From the NCBI RefSeq assembly GCF_020092905.1, contig NZ_JAGSGB010000001.1, forward strand, positions 806,001 through 870,000: a stretch of DNA of 64,000 nt, read 5' to 3'. The translations under genes and the position numbers were made by a program. The DNA comes from Pacificimonas aurantium (lineage in GTDB: Bacteria; Pseudomonadota; Alphaproteobacteria; Sphingomonadales; Sphingomonadaceae). Below, one piece after another: positions 29,042-37,811 of this stretch (position 1 is the stretch's first letter; every line of letters begins with the position of its first letter). The notes below the pieces were generated by a model, which was not told the origin of the DNA, ran no database searches, and saw only the letters and a program-made list of their open reading frames with translations.

Positions 29042-29518
29042 ATGCGTAGTTTTGACCTGAGCCCCCTTCTCCGCAGCTCCATCGGCTTTGAAAATCTCAG
29101 CCGTATGGCCGACTTCGCCATGCGCGACGAGGGAAGCGCCTATCCGCCCTACAATATCGAAAAGCTGGGCGAGAACGAGTACCGGATCCAGATGGCCATT
29201 GCCGGCTTTGCCGAAGACGAGCTGGACCTGACGGTGCAGGAAAATGTCCTGATCGTGACGGGCCGCGCGGCGGAGGAAGCCGACGACCGCGAATTCCTCC
29301 ATCGTGGAATCGCCAAGCGGGCCTTCGAACGTCGCTTCCAGCTGGCCGACGTCATCAAGGTGACCGACGCCACGTTCGAAAACGGCCTCCTGAACATCGG
29401 TCTCGTGCGCGAAATTCCCGAGCACAAGAAGCCGCGCAAGATCCACATCGGCGGCAAGCAGCAGCCGACCCCGATCGAAGGCGAGACTGCGGACGACGAG
29501 AGCCGCGCCGCCGCCTAG
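29042..29518 (+). CDS. Hsp20 small heat-shock protein
   Basis: 158 aa. The N-terminal MRSFDLSPLLRSSIGFENL is that of IbpA/HspA-type proteins. The alpha-crystallin domain (about 35-130: YPPYNIEKLGENEYRIQMAI, LIVTGRAA, FLHRGIAKRAFERRFQLAD, ENGLLNIGL) precedes a C-terminal tail. It holds unfolding proteins in the cytoplasm. The AAGGA ribosome binding site, 7 bases from ATG, is embedded in the ROSE-like hairpin, so heat induction at translation is likely. Followed by its own terminator. Confidence 0.93.
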   Translation: MRSFDLSPLLRSSIGFENLSRMADFAMRDEGSAYPPYNIEKLGENEYRIQMAIAGFAEDELDLTVQENVLIVTGRAAEEADDREFLHRGIAKRAFERRFQLADVIKVTDATFENGLLNIGLVREIPEHKKPRKIHIGGKQQPTPIEGETADDESRAAA

Positions 29519-29555
29519 AGCTGTGCGCGGCGACATAGTTCGTCGCTGACTGCCG

Positions 29556-29591
29556 GGGCCGCGTCCGCTTCAGGCGGGCGCGGCCCTTTCT
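29556..29591 (+). terminator. intrinsic terminator of hsp20
   Basis: 13-bp stem (29556-29568 with 29574-29586, one T:G pair), 5-base loop, followed by TTTCTC. Confidence 0.8.
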
Positions 29592-29716
29592 CGTGGGCAG
29601 CCCGGTTTGCTTCTGAAGGCGCCCGCCGCAGCCGCGCGTAGCGGCTTCTCATCGGCGCGCGCCGTTTTTCTTGCAAAGCCACGCGCGCGTTCCTAAGTAG
29701 CCGCGTCCCGGGCTCT

Positions 29717-29792
29717 AGGGGTGTAGCTCAGTTGGTAGAGCATCGGTCTCCAAAACCGAGGGCCGTGGGTTCGAGTCCCTCCGCCCCTGCCA
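29717..29792 (+). tRNA. tRNA-Trp (CCA)
   Basis: 76 bases including encoded CCA. Acceptor AGGGGTG with CGCCCCT. Anticodon loop TCTCCAAAA region gives CCA. T arm GTGGGTTCGAGTCCCTC is canonical. It precedes secE, the common bacterial order. Confidence 0.95.
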
Positions 29793-29942
29793 GGGCGCGG
29801 CTTTAACAGTCGCAGACGGGACATTAGGTGAAGGTTTGGCCGGCCGCCGCCGCCCGATCGTGAAGGGCGGGCGCGGGCGGTCTGTACCTGTTTGTGCGCC
29901 GAGGTGCGCGGCAGGATCCGGGAACGAGACGAGAGGTCGAAC

Positions 29943-30137
29943 GTGGCGAACTTCAATCCGGGCAAATATGTCCGCGAAGTGCGGCAGGAAATGTCGAAGG
30001 TCACATGGCCGACTCGGCAGGAAACGATCGTGACGACCATCATGGTGCTGATCATGACCAGCCTTCTCAGCGTCTTCTTCCTGGGCGTCGATCAGGTCCT
30101 GGGCCGGCTGGTGCAGCTGGTTCTGGATATCGGCTAG
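29943..30137 (+). CDS. secE: preprotein translocase subunit SecE
   Basis: 64 aa, single transmembrane segment at about 30-52, preceded by the conserved REVRQEMSKVTWPTRQET amphipathic helix. SecE clamps SecY in the translocon. Start is GTG 29943, 7 bases after GAGAGG; the frame is open upstream without conserved residues. Lies between tRNA-Trp and nusG. Confidence 0.95.
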   Translation: MANFNPGKYVREVRQEMSKVTWPTRQETIVTTIMVLIMTSLLSVFFLGVDQVLGRLVQLVLDIG

Positions 30138-30191
30138 GTGCTGCGGCCCTAGGCGCACACGGAAAACGGGTAGCGAGGACAAGAGACAGGC

Positions 30192-30731
30192 ATGGCAGCG
30201 CGCTGGTATATCGTTCAGGCCTATTCGGGCTTCGAGAACAAGGTGAAGGACGCGGTGATCGCGGAGGCGGCGCGCCTGGGCCTGGAGCAGCTCGTCGAGG
30301 CGATCGAGGTGCCCACCGAACAGGTTACCGAGATCAAGCGCGGCAAGAAGGTGCAGACCGAGCGCCGCTATTTCCCGGGCTACGTCCTCGCCAAGGTGCA
30401 TATGACGGACGATGTCTTCCACCTGATCAACAATACGCCGAAGGTAACCGGCTTTCTGGGTGTCGGCGGGAAACCCACGCCAATCAGCCAGGCCGAGGCC
30501 GACCGCATCATGGCGACGAAGGACGACGAGGCCTCCAAGCCGAAGCAGCAGATCAAGGTCGATTTCGAAATCGGCGACGAGGTGAAGGTGCTGGACGGGC
30601 CGTTCGCCAGCTTCAACGGCATCGTCGAGGAAATCGATTTCGAGAAGGGCCGCGTGAAGGTTTCGGTCTCGATCTTCGGCCGGGCGACCCCGGTGGAACT
30701 GAACTTCGACCAGGTCGAACGGGTGAAATAG
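30192..30731 (+). CDS. nusG: transcription termination/antitermination factor NusG
   Basis: 179 aa. The NGN domain starts with ARWYIVQAYSGFENKVKD and includes RRYFPGYVLAKV and TPKVTGFLG. The C-terminal KOW domain has FEIGDEVKVLDGPFASFNGI. It binds RNA polymerase and links it to Rho or to ribosomal protein S10. ATG is preceded by GAGACAGGC. Standard position after secE. Confidence 0.97.
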   Translation: MAARWYIVQAYSGFENKVKDAVIAEAARLGLEQLVEAIEVPTEQVTEIKRGKKVQTERRYFPGYVLAKVHMTDDVFHLINNTPKVTGFLGVGGKPTPISQAEADRIMATKDDEASKPKQQIKVDFEIGDEVKVLDGPFASFNGIVEEIDFEKGRVKVSVSIFGRATPVELNFDQVERVK

Positions 30732-30736
30732 GAATT

Positions 30737-30758
30737 CCCGGTCCTACGACGGGCCGGG
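30737..30758 (+). other. hairpin between nusG and rplK
   Basis: CCCGGTCC (30737-30744) pairs with GGGCCGGG (30751-30758, one T:G) around a 6-base loop. There is no T-tract, so it is not a normal terminator. It may be a processing site or the start of an L11/L1 regulatory leader. Confidence 0.4.
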
Positions 30759-30823
30759 ATGTGTGTGCGGGAGGCGGTCTCTGATCGCTGTTTGACCGCT
30801 AAGTCTGAGAAAGGACGAAGGTA

Positions 30824-31255
30824 ATGGCTAAGAAGATCGCAGGTTACATCAACCTGCAGGTGCCCGCGGGCGCCGCCAATCCGTCGCCGCCGCTGGGCCC
30901 GGCCCTCGGTCAGCGCGGCGTCAACATCATGGAATTCACCAAGGCGTTCAACGCGGCCACCCAGGAAATGGAAAAGGGCGCGCCGATCCCGACGAAGATC
31001 ACGGTCTATGCCGACCGCAGCTTCACGTTCGAGACCAAGACGCCCCCCGCCACCTACTTCATCAAGCAGGCGCTGAAGCTGAAGTCCGGCTCGAAGGCTC
31101 CTGGCAGCGAAGTCGCCGGCGAGATCAAGCGCTCCGTGCTGCGCGACATCGCCGAGAAGAAGATGAAGGACCTGTCGGCGAACGACCTGGACGCCGCCGA
31201 GAAGATCATCGCCGGCTCCGCCCGGTCGATGGGCCTCGTCGTGGTGGAGGGCTAA
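30824..31255 (+). CDS. rplK: 50S ribosomal protein L11
   Basis: 143 aa. Motifs: [20 protein letters not shown] near the N-terminus, [25 protein letters not shown] and the C-terminal [10 protein letters not shown]. Binds the GTPase-associated region of 23S rRNA with L10. The ribosome binding site AAAGGACGAAGG precedes the ATG. Four bases from rplA. Confidence 0.97.
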   Translation: MAKKIAGYINLQVPAGAANPSPPLGPALGQRGVNIMEFTKAFNAATQEMEKGAPIPTKITVYADRSFTFETKTPPATYFIKQALKLKSGSKAPGSEVAGEIKRSVLRDIAEKKMKDLSANDLDAAEKIIAGSARSMGLVVVEG

Positions 31256-31259
31256 GATC

Positions 31260-31958
31260 ATGGCAAAGCTGAGCAAGAAGCAGAAAGAGCAGTTCGAGAA
31301 GGTCGACCGCGAGAAGTTCTACGCGGCGGACGACGCCATCAAGCTGGTCAAGGAACTGGCGACGGCGAAGTTCGACGAGACGATCGAGATCTCCATGAAC
31401 CTGGGTGTCGACCCGCGCCATGCGGACCAGCAGGTTCGCGGCATGGTTTCCCTGCCCAAGGGTACCGGCAAGGAAATGAAGGTCGCCGTATTCGCCAAGG
31501 GCGACAATGCGGAGAAGGCCAAGGAAGCCGGTGCGGACGTCGTGGGCGCCGAGGACCTGATGGAAGACATGCAGGCCGGTAACCTGAACTATGACCGCGT
31601 CATCGCCTCGCCCGACATGATGGGCATCGTTGGCCGTCTTGGTAAGGTTCTGGGTCCGAAGGGCCTGATGCCGAACCCGAAGCTGGGTACGGTGACGCCC
31701 GATGTCGCCAAGGCCGTGCAGGACGCCAAGGCAGGCCAGGTGCAGTACCGCGTCGAAAAGGCGGGTATCGTTCACGCCGGGATTGGCAAGGCGAGCTTCT
31801 CCGAGGCCGACCTCAAGGAGAATTTCGATGCATTCGTGAATGCGGTCGTGAAGGCAAAGCCCTCGGGCGCCAAGGGCAAGTTCGTGCGCAAGATCGCGCT
31901 TACGAGCTCTATGGGTCCGGGTGTGGCCGTCGATGTGGCGGACGTCGCCAACGTCTGA
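31260..31958 (+). CDS. rplA: 50S ribosomal protein L1
   Basis: 232 aa. Motifs: [52 protein letters not shown] and the C-terminal [15 protein letters not shown]1 forms the L1 stalk and, in many bacteria, represses the rplKA transcript. Followed immediately by an intrinsic terminator, so unlike Escherichia coli the transcript does not run into rplJ. Confidence 0.97.
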   Translation: MAKLSKKQKEQFEKVDREKFYAADDAIKLVKELATAKFDETIEISMNLGVDPRHADQQVRGMVSLPKGTGKEMKVAVFAKGDNAEKAKEAGADVVGAEDLMEDMQAGNLNYDRVIASPDMMGIVGRLGKVLGPKGLMPNPKLGTVTPDVAKAVQDAKAGQVQYRVEKAGIVHAGIGKASFSEADLKENFDAFVNAVVKAKPSGAKGKFVRKIALTSSMGPGVAVDVADVANV

Positions 31959-31987
31959 CCGTCGACAGCGACCAGCCAATTGATCGA

Positions 31988-32020
31988 GGGGCCGGAGCGG
32001 CGACGCTTCGGCCCCTTTTT
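31988..32020 (+). terminator. intrinsic terminator of the secE/nusG/rplKA unit
   Basis: 12-bp stem GGGGCCGGAGCG (31988-31999) with CGCTTCGGCCCC (32004-32015), loop GCGA, then TTTTT. Confidence 0.9.
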
Positions 32021-32074
32021 CTTGTCCGCATGCTGGAAATCAGCAGGCAGGCTGCAGTCGCGCCCTTTGCGCTT

Positions 32075-32119
32075 GCAAATGAAAACGCCTCGCATTAACC
32101 GCCGCGTCACTTCATTTGC
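32075..32119. promoter_or_regulatory. inverted repeat before the siderophore receptor, candidate iron-responsive site
   Basis: GCAAATGAA (32075-32083) and TTCATTTGC (32111-32119) are exact reverse complements 27 bases apart, in an AT-rich stretch directly upstream of an iron-uptake type gene. A third similar element, CGCATTAA, lies between them. Which regulator binds is not known. Confidence 0.4.
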
Positions 32120-32141
32120 GAGCAATTCTGAAAAAGGGGGA

Positions 32142-34316
32142 ATGATGGCATTCCGGATGCCCATGCTTCTGGCATGTACGGCCATGGCGGCTACTAGCGT
32201 TCAGGCTGCGGATACGGCCGCCAGCGAAGCGGACAGCCAACCGGCGACGGCACCTGTACTGCTGGCGATGGCCGCGACGGACACGGTCAGCGACGAGCAG
32301 ATCGTCGTGACCGCGGCGCGGCGCTCGGCCGAAGGCGCGACGAAGACCGATACGCCCCTGATCGAGGTGCCGCAGCCGATTACCGTCATCACAGACGACG
32401 AGTTCCTGTCGCAGGGCGCGCTGTCCATCTCCGACACCGTCCGCTACGCGGCAGGCGTCGTTGCGAACCCCTACGGGCCGGACAGCCGGGTCGATGGCGG
32501 CTTCATTCGCGGCGTCACGCCGCTGCAGTTCCGTGACGGCATGCGCGACATCTTCAGCTACTATGTCAGCATCCGTGCCGATCCGTATAACTTCGACCAG
32601 GTCGAGATCATTCGCGGTCCGGCCTCCGTCCTGTTCGGGGCCGGCGCGCTGGGCGGCATCATCAACCTCGTCTCTAAGACGCCGGAGTTCGAGACGAGCG
32701 GCGAGGTGGCCCTGCGCTACGGCACCTACGACCGCAAGGAAGCGCTCGCCGATGTGACCGGCACGATCGCAGGCGATGTCGCGGGCCGGCTGGCCGTGCG
32801 CGTCCGCGACTCCGATACGCGAGTGGACTATGTTGGCGACGACCGTGTCATGGTGGCACCGTCCGTGACCTGGCAGCCCACCGATCGGACCGAAGTCACG
32901 CTGATCGGCCTCTATCAGGAGGACGATACAGGCTCGACGAGCCAGTTTCCGCCTCTCGTCGGCACCCTGCTGCCCAATCCCAATGGCGAACTGCCCGAAG
33001 ACCTCTTCGTTGGTAAGCCCGGCTGGGACCGATATGACGGCCGCCTGCTTCAGGGCACGGGTATGCTGCGACACGAGTTCAACGACACACTGCGCCTGAA
33101 CCTGAAAGCGCGCTACATCGACAGCGACATCACCTATTTCACGCACTACGCCGATAGTTATTCGAACCCGCTGAACCCGTACCTGGACGAAGAACAGCGG
33201 ACGATCGGCCTTTATGCGAGCGGGTCGATCGGCTCGATGGACATCTTCTCGACCGACAACAACCTCCAGGTCGATTTCGCCACCGGCAGCGAGATCGAGC
33301 ATAGGTTGCTGGCCGGCGTCGACTATCGCTGGAACCGCGTCCGGCAGACGCAGGGCTATGGCTATGAGTTCATAGATATCTACGACATCGACTATGACTC
33401 GCTGTTGGACTATGACGGCGGCATCCCGCAACCGGCTTCTTCGAGCGATACCTCGCAGAAGCAGCTCGGCTTTTACCTGCAGGATCAGATTCGCATCTGG
33501 GATCGGGTTTCGGTCGTCCTGGGCGTCCGGCACGACGACGTGACGACCTCTCAGCCCGGAACCGCCGATGTCGATGCCGACGCGACCTCCTTCCGTGCCG
33601 GTATCATCGGTGAAGTGGTGGACGGCGTGTCTCCCTTCTTCAGCTACACGGAGAGCTTCGAGCCGATTTCGGGCACGCTGTTCGCCGGTGGCCCGGCCTA
33701 TGAGCCCAAGCAGGGGCGCCAGTTCGAGGCGGGTGTGAAAATCCATCCCGATCCCACCACCCTGATCACCGCGACCGCATTCCACATCAAGGAAACGAAC
33801 CGTGCGATCAGCGACGATTCCACGGCGGATCCCAACGACCGCATCCAGGCGGGCGAAGCCACCTCGAAGGGCTTCGAACTGGAAGCCCGCAAGAGCTTCG
33901 CAGGCGACTTCTCCCTGATCGCCGCCTATTCCTACAACGAGGCCTATCTGAGTGAGACCGACGCCGCGAACGCGCCGCTGATCGGCAAGCAGCTGGACAA
34001 TGTGCCCAAGCACCTCGCATCGCTGTGGGGATCAAAGGCCTTTGATCTTGGCAATGCCATGTCGCTGCGTCTGGGGGCGGGCGGCCGGTATGTGGGCGAA
34101 GCCAAATCCTTTGGCCCTGCCTTCCCCAATGGCCTAGAGACTCCGGACTATTTCCTTGTCGATGCGCTTGCCGAACTGAGCTGGGAGCGCTGGAGCTTCG
34201 CGGTCAATTCGACGAACCTTCTGGGCGAGGACTTCTACGCCTCCTGCCTGGCGCGCGGCGACTGCTTCCTTGGCGAGGCACGGCAGGTCTTCGGTACGCT
34301 GAAGTACGAGTTCTAG
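32142..34316 (+). CDS. TonB-dependent siderophore receptor
   Basis: 724 aa. A signal peptide (about 1-24, ending VQAAD) is followed by a TonB-box-like DEQIVVTAARR. The plug has the siderophore-receptor form: IEVPQPITVITDDEFLSQGA, VDGGFIRGVTPLQFRDGMRD, FDQVEIIRGPASVLFGAGAL. The barrel ends in Phe (GTLKYEF). ATG 32142 and 32145 are both possible; the G-run at 32136-32140 favours the second. The frame is open far upstream without conserved residues. First gene of a probable three-gene operon with a membrane protein and a PepSY reductase-like protein. Confidence 0.92.
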   Translation: MMAFRMPMLLACTAMAATSVQAADTAASEADSQPATAPVLLAMAATDTVSDEQIVVTAARRSAEGATKTDTPLIEVPQPITVITDDEFLSQGALSISDTVRYAAGVVANPYGPDSRVDGGFIRGVTPLQFRDGMRDIFSYYVSIRADPYNFDQVEIIRGPASVLFGAGALGGIINLVSKTPEFETSGEVALRYGTYDRKEALADVTGTIAGDVAGRLAVRVRDSDTRVDYVGDDRVMVAPSVTWQPTDRTEVTLIGLYQEDDTGSTSQFPPLVGTLLPNPNGELPEDLFVGKPGWDRYDGRLLQGTGMLRHEFNDTLRLNLKARYIDSDITYFTHYADSYSNPLNPYLDEEQRTIGLYASGSIGSMDIFSTDNNLQVDFATGSEIEHRLLAGVDYRWNRVRQTQGYGYEFIDIYDIDYDSLLDYDGGIPQPASSSDTSQKQLGFYLQDQIRIWDRVSVVLGVRHDDVTTSQPGTADVDADATSFRAGIIGEVVDGVSPFFSYTESFEPISGTLFAGGPAYEPKQGRQFEAGVKIHPDPTTLITATAFHIKETNRAISDDSTADPNDRIQAGEATSKGFELEARKSFAGDFSLIAAYSYNEAYLSETDAANAPLIGKQLDNVPKHLASLWGSKAFDLGNAMSLRLGAGGRYVGEAKSFGPAFPNGLETPDYFLVDALAELSWERWSFAVNSTNLLGEDFYASCLARGDCFLGEARQVFGTLKYEF

Positions 34317-34317
34317 C

Positions 34318-34905
34318 ATGGAGGCCTGGGCCCTTCTCCTGATCCTTGCCGCCCTTCTTGCGATGGCGGGCGTGGCGCTGCTGCGCGCCGCATGGAGCAG
34401 GGCCGGCCGCTCGCCGGCGATGACCGCGGCGGGCTGGGCGGCGCTTGCGGCCGCCTCCGTCGCCGGAGGCCTTTCCGGCGGGGCCTGGGGTATCGCGGTG
34501 GCGAGCCTGTTCGGCATGGGCCTTGCTGGCGCCTTCCTGCTCGATGCAGCGCGGCGCGCGCCCGCCGGCAAGCCGGTGAGGCAGCCGCGTGAGGCGGGCC
34601 GAGCACGAGAACGCGCGGATCGCCGTATCCTGCACCGCTCGCTCGTCTTCCTGACTACGGGGCTGGGCGGCCTGCTCGTGTCCATCGGTCTCGGCATTGC
34701 GAGCCGCGGCCTCGCTATCCTTGGCGGATGGGAGGAGGCCGACGCGAATTCGCTGGCACTGCTGATCGTGCCGGTCGCCTGGGCGATCCTGCTTACCATT
34801 TTCCTGATGCAGGAGCGGTCCCGAGCACGGTTCGCGACAATGGGTGCCTTCGCCCTGCCGGGACTTGCGGCCTATGCGCCCATCCTGCTTGGATGGCAGG
34901 CATGA
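34318..34905 (+). CDS. multi-pass membrane protein of the siderophore operon
   Basis: 195 aa, very Ala/Leu/Gly rich, with about six hydrophobic segments (roughly 3-24, 34-52, 55-78, 108-130, 140-162, 172-192) and a basic cytoplasmic loop near 80-103. It starts 2 bases after the receptor stop and its own stop overlaps the next gene (ATGA). Not recognised; small membrane proteins of this kind often accompany PepSY ferric-siderophore reductases. Confidence 0.7.
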   Translation: MEAWALLLILAALLAMAGVALLRAAWSRAGRSPAMTAAGWAALAAASVAGGLSGGAWGIAVASLFGMGLAGAFLLDAARRAPAGKPVRQPREAGRARERADRRILHRSLVFLTTGLGGLLVSIGLGIASRGLAILGGWEEADANSLALLIVPVAWAILLTIFLMQERSRARFATMGAFALPGLAAYAPILLGWQA

Positions 34906-36257
34906 ACCTGAAGCGCATCGTCAAACCCGGCCTTGCCGCCCACACGACGCTGGGCCTCGTCACGGCGGTGCTGCTCTACATCATCTGCCTGTCGGGTACC
35001 GTGCTGGTGCTTTACGAGGAGTGGCAGCGGGCCGAGCAGCCCAATGCGCCGGAGATGGCGGCGCCGAGTCCCGACGCGGTGCAGCGTGCAATCGAGACGG
35101 TGCTGGCAAGCGAGGCGGACAGTCCGCCCACGACGCATCTCTACGTCCATTTCCCAACCGAGGGTCTGCCGCGCACGACAATCACGACCGACAGTCAGGC
35201 CGTTCATGTCGATGCCGACGGTGCCGTGGCGATGCCGGAGGAAAACGCCTGGTCGGAGTTTCTTTACGCGCTTCACTACAGGCTGAACCTGCCCGCGCTC
35301 TGGGGGATTACGCTGGTCGGTGCGCTGGGAGCGGCCATGCTGGCCCTCATCATCACCGGTATCATCGCGCATCCGCGCATCTTCCGCGACGCATTCCGCC
35401 TGCGCGCCCGAGACAAGGGCGGTGTCGGGGTAACGGACTGGCACAACCGGCTTGGCGTATGGACGCTGCCCTTCGGCATTGCCATCGCGCTGACGGGCGC
35501 CGTGATCGGGCTTGCGACGGTGGCTGCCTATGGCCTCGCTGACCGTTATTACGAGGGGGACGTTGCTGCCGTCTATGCCCCGCTCTTCGGCCCGGAACGC
35601 GCGGAGGACCCGGCGCCCGCCCCCATGCCGAACGTCGCCCCGGCGCTCCGCTACATAAAGGACAACTACCCCGAACATCGGCCGACCTATATCATCGCGC
35701 ACGACCCGATGACCGCCGGCCAGCATGTGCAGCTGATCGCCGCGCCGCCACGCCGTCTGATTTTCGGCGAATATTTCCTGTTCGATGCGGAGGGGGACTT
35801 CGAAGGGACGGCGGGTCTGTCCGACGGGCCGCTCGGACAGCAAACGTCCGCCTCCGTCTACAGCCTGCATTTCGGCGACTATGGCGGCCTGGCCGTGAAG
35901 CTGGCCTACATCCTGTTCGGCCTCGCGCTGACTGTCATCACCGCAACCGGTATGTCCATCTGGTTCGGGAAACGCGCGCGCCGGGGCGTCCATGAACCGC
36001 GCCTGCGGGCCGCCTGGGACGGGCTGGTCTGGGGGACGCCCGCGATGCTGGTGCTGACCTTCGTCCTGCGGGCGCTGTTCGGCAACGAGCTTTTCCTCGC
36101 CGGCTTCGCGCTGCCCTTCGCGGCGATCTTCTGGATCGGCCTTCTTGCCGTCGTCTGCGGCGCGGCCGCCTCGGCTGGCGGGGTGCGTCTGAAGGCCGGG
36201 CTGCAGGCGGCGACGCCGATCGGTCTGGTCGCGGCGTTCGTTCTCCTTCTCGTTTGA
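34902..36257 (+). CDS. PepSY domain-containing membrane protein (PiuB/FoxB-like)
   Basis: 451 aa. The PepSY-associated layout is a TM near 15-36 (LGLVTAVLLYIICLSGTVLV), a periplasmic PepSY region, a TM with ALWGITLVGALGAAMLALII, and the conserved DWHNRLGVWTLPFGIAIALTGAVIG. A second periplasmic domain is followed by four C-terminal TMs. Family members reduce iron from, or process, ferric siderophores in the inner membrane. Start ATG 34902 overlaps the previous stop; ATG 34893 is an alternative. Same operon as the siderophore receptor. Confidence 0.85.
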   Translation: MNLKRIVKPGLAAHTTLGLVTAVLLYIICLSGTVLVLYEEWQRAEQPNAPEMAAPSPDAVQRAIETVLASEADSPPTTHLYVHFPTEGLPRTTITTDSQAVHVDADGAVAMPEENAWSEFLYALHYRLNLPALWGITLVGALGAAMLALIITGIIAHPRIFRDAFRLRARDKGGVGVTDWHNRLGVWTLPFGIAIALTGAVIGLATVAAYGLADRYYEGDVAAVYAPLFGPERAEDPAPAPMPNVAPALRYIKDNYPEHRPTYIIAHDPMTAGQHVQLIAAPPRRLIFGEYFLFDAEGDFEGTAGLSDGPLGQQTSASVYSLHFGDYGGLAVKLAYILFGLALTVITATGMSIWFGKRARRGVHEPRLRAAWDGLVWGTPAMLVLTFVLRALFGNELFLAGFALPFAAIFWIGLLAVVCGAAASAGGVRLKAGLQAATPIGLVAAFVLLLV

Positions 36258-36349
36258 CGGCGGGGCGACCCGGCCGTCCGCAGAAAAGCGCGAGTGTGAT
36301 GCGGAGCCGAGCCGGGCTAGGCTCGTTCCTCCGCTGATAGGAGAGGCCC

Positions 36350-37249
36350 ATGCTCGTCACCAAGACTCCAAGCCCCGCGCTGCGCCTGGTTACCGGCGCC
36401 CTGGGCCTTATGCCGAAGGTCTTTCCGGCGCCCGAGAAACTGAAGCCGGTGCTTGCAAAGCGCGATGCCGCGCCTGCCAAATTGCCGTCCTCGCTCTTGA
36501 AGCTGTGCACGCCCCAGGAAGTGGTCGAGGCAGGCCAGCGCGTCCTGACCCTGACCCCGCGAACCGGTGCAAGTGCCTGGCATATCGTCTATTTTCATGG
36601 CGGCGGCTTCGTTCTTCCCATGTCGCCCTTTCACTGGCGGATGATCGGGAAGCTGATCGAGAGCACGGGGGCCACGGTCACCTTGCCCTTTTACGGGCTG
36701 GCCCCGGAGTTCGACCACAGGCCAGCTCATGCGCTGGCCGAAACGGTACTGGAACGCGTCCGAGCCTCGCATGACGGACCGATTGCGCTGGCCGGTGACA
36801 GTGCGGGGGCGAACCTGGCGCTTGCCGCAACGCTGAACGAAGGCGCGGCGGGACGTGCCCTGCCGGACCGGCTGATCCTGTTCTCGCCCTGGCTGGACCT
36901 GACCATGTCGGATCCCGCGTCGGCGGAGATTGAGAGCTCGGATGTGATGCTGAGCGCCGAAGGCCTGCGCTGGTGCGGAGAAGCCTGGGCCGGCCCGGAG
37001 GATGCCGCGGGACCGCTGCTCAGCCCGCTATTTGCCGATCTTGAGGGATTGCCGCCCATGATCGTCTTTCAGGGCGACCGCGACATGTTCGTCGTTGACG
37101 CGCGAACCTTCGCGGAGAAGGTCCGCCAGGCGGGTGCCGCGCTCGACTATTTCGAATATGGCGGCGCGCCGCATGACTTCATGCTCTTTACCTTCACGAG
37201 AGAAGCGAAGGACGTGCAAAGGCGGGTGAAGGATTTTCTCGCAGGCTAG
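36350..37249 (+). CDS. alpha/beta hydrolase (hormone-sensitive-lipase-type esterase)
   Basis: 299 aa. Oxyanion motif YFHGGGFV, nucleophile elbow GDSAGANLAL, and the later FQGDRDMFVVDA (Asp) and GGAPHDFMLF (His) complete the triad. HSL-family esterases hydrolyse short to medium acyl esters. No signal peptide. ATG follows ATAGGAGAGGCCC. It is a lone gene after the siderophore operon and converges on the CHAT-like gene. Confidence 0.88.
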   Translation: MLVTKTPSPALRLVTGALGLMPKVFPAPEKLKPVLAKRDAAPAKLPSSLLKLCTPQEVVEAGQRVLTLTPRTGASAWHIVYFHGGGFVLPMSPFHWRMIGKLIESTGATVTLPFYGLAPEFDHRPAHALAETVLERVRASHDGPIALAGDSAGANLALAATLNEGAAGRALPDRLILFSPWLDLTMSDPASAEIESSDVMLSAEGLRWCGEAWAGPEDAAGPLLSPLFADLEGLPPMIVFQGDRDMFVVDARTFAEKVRQAGAALDYFEYGGAPHDFMLFTFTREAKDVQRRVKDFLAG

Positions 37250-37259
37250 GAAGGGCTGA

Positions 37260-37313
37260 AACGGAAAACGGGGCTCGACATTTCCGCATGGGGAGCGGTC
37301 TGTAGAGCCCCGT
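37260..37313 (-). terminator. probable terminator of the AraC/CHAT-like operon
   Basis: On the minus strand, ACGGGGCTC (37313-37305) and GAGCCCCGT (37276-37268) form a perfect 9-bp stem with a 28-base loop, followed by TTTTCCGTTT. Confidence 0.5.
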
Positions 37314-37324
37314 CCGCGCCCGGC

Positions 37325-37777
37325 CTAGCTGGCCTGCGTCCAGGAGGAGTCGCCGGGCGGCGGAAGCGGCCCGCCGAGCGATTGCCTGTGGCCCCATGCG
37401 GTCATGTTGGGGAAGCTGGGGCCGATGATCCTCATGTAGGACTGCACGAAGCTAAGCCCGTTCGCGCCTGGCGCTGCGGACTCGCATGCCGAAACGTAGA
37501 CGCCGCCAGAGTAACCCTCCGGGAAGATATGAAGGTTGCTGTTGAGATCCCGGGCCGTGAGGTAAAAGTCGTTCGCCTCGCTGCCGATGACCGGCTGGTT
37601 CTCGTCCCCGAATGCAGCGCCATGAGCGACGATGAAGAGATCCTCATCTTTTCCCAGATCCGGAAGCGGATCGTCGAAGACGCGGTGCCAGTCTCCAAAG
37701 GTTGCATGATTTGACTGGCTCGCTTCGCGGGCGACGTTCTCGATCATGGGATCGTCTGTACATACTGCGATAATCAT
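37325..37777 (-). CDS. small stand-alone caspase/CHAT-like protein
   Basis: 150 aa from ATG 37777, with AAGGA 7 bases upstream. No signal peptide. Residues 45-53 (EDLFIVAHG) and 92-100 (GVYVSACES) place a His (52) and a Cys (98) at the ends of two strands, as in the His-Gly / S-A-C-E-S/T dyad of CHAT and other clan CD (caspase-like) peptidases. CHAT domains are usually about 250-300 aa and fused to repeats; here the core stands alone. The Pro/Gly-rich tail (PLPPPGDSSW) is odd. Last gene of a four-gene minus-strand operon. Protease activity is inferred; a non-peptidase relative is possible. Confidence 0.55.
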   Translation of the reverse strand: MIIAVCTDDPMIENVAREASQSNHATFGDWHRVFDDPLPDLGKDEDLFIVAHGAAFGDENQPVIGSEANDFYLTARDLNSNLHIFPEGYSGGVYVSACESAAPGANGLSFVQSYMRIIGPSFPNMTAWGHRQSLGGPLPPPGDSSWTQAS

Positions 37778-37811
37778 AATGGTTTCCTTTCTCGTGTTCC
37801 GCCCCGGTCGC

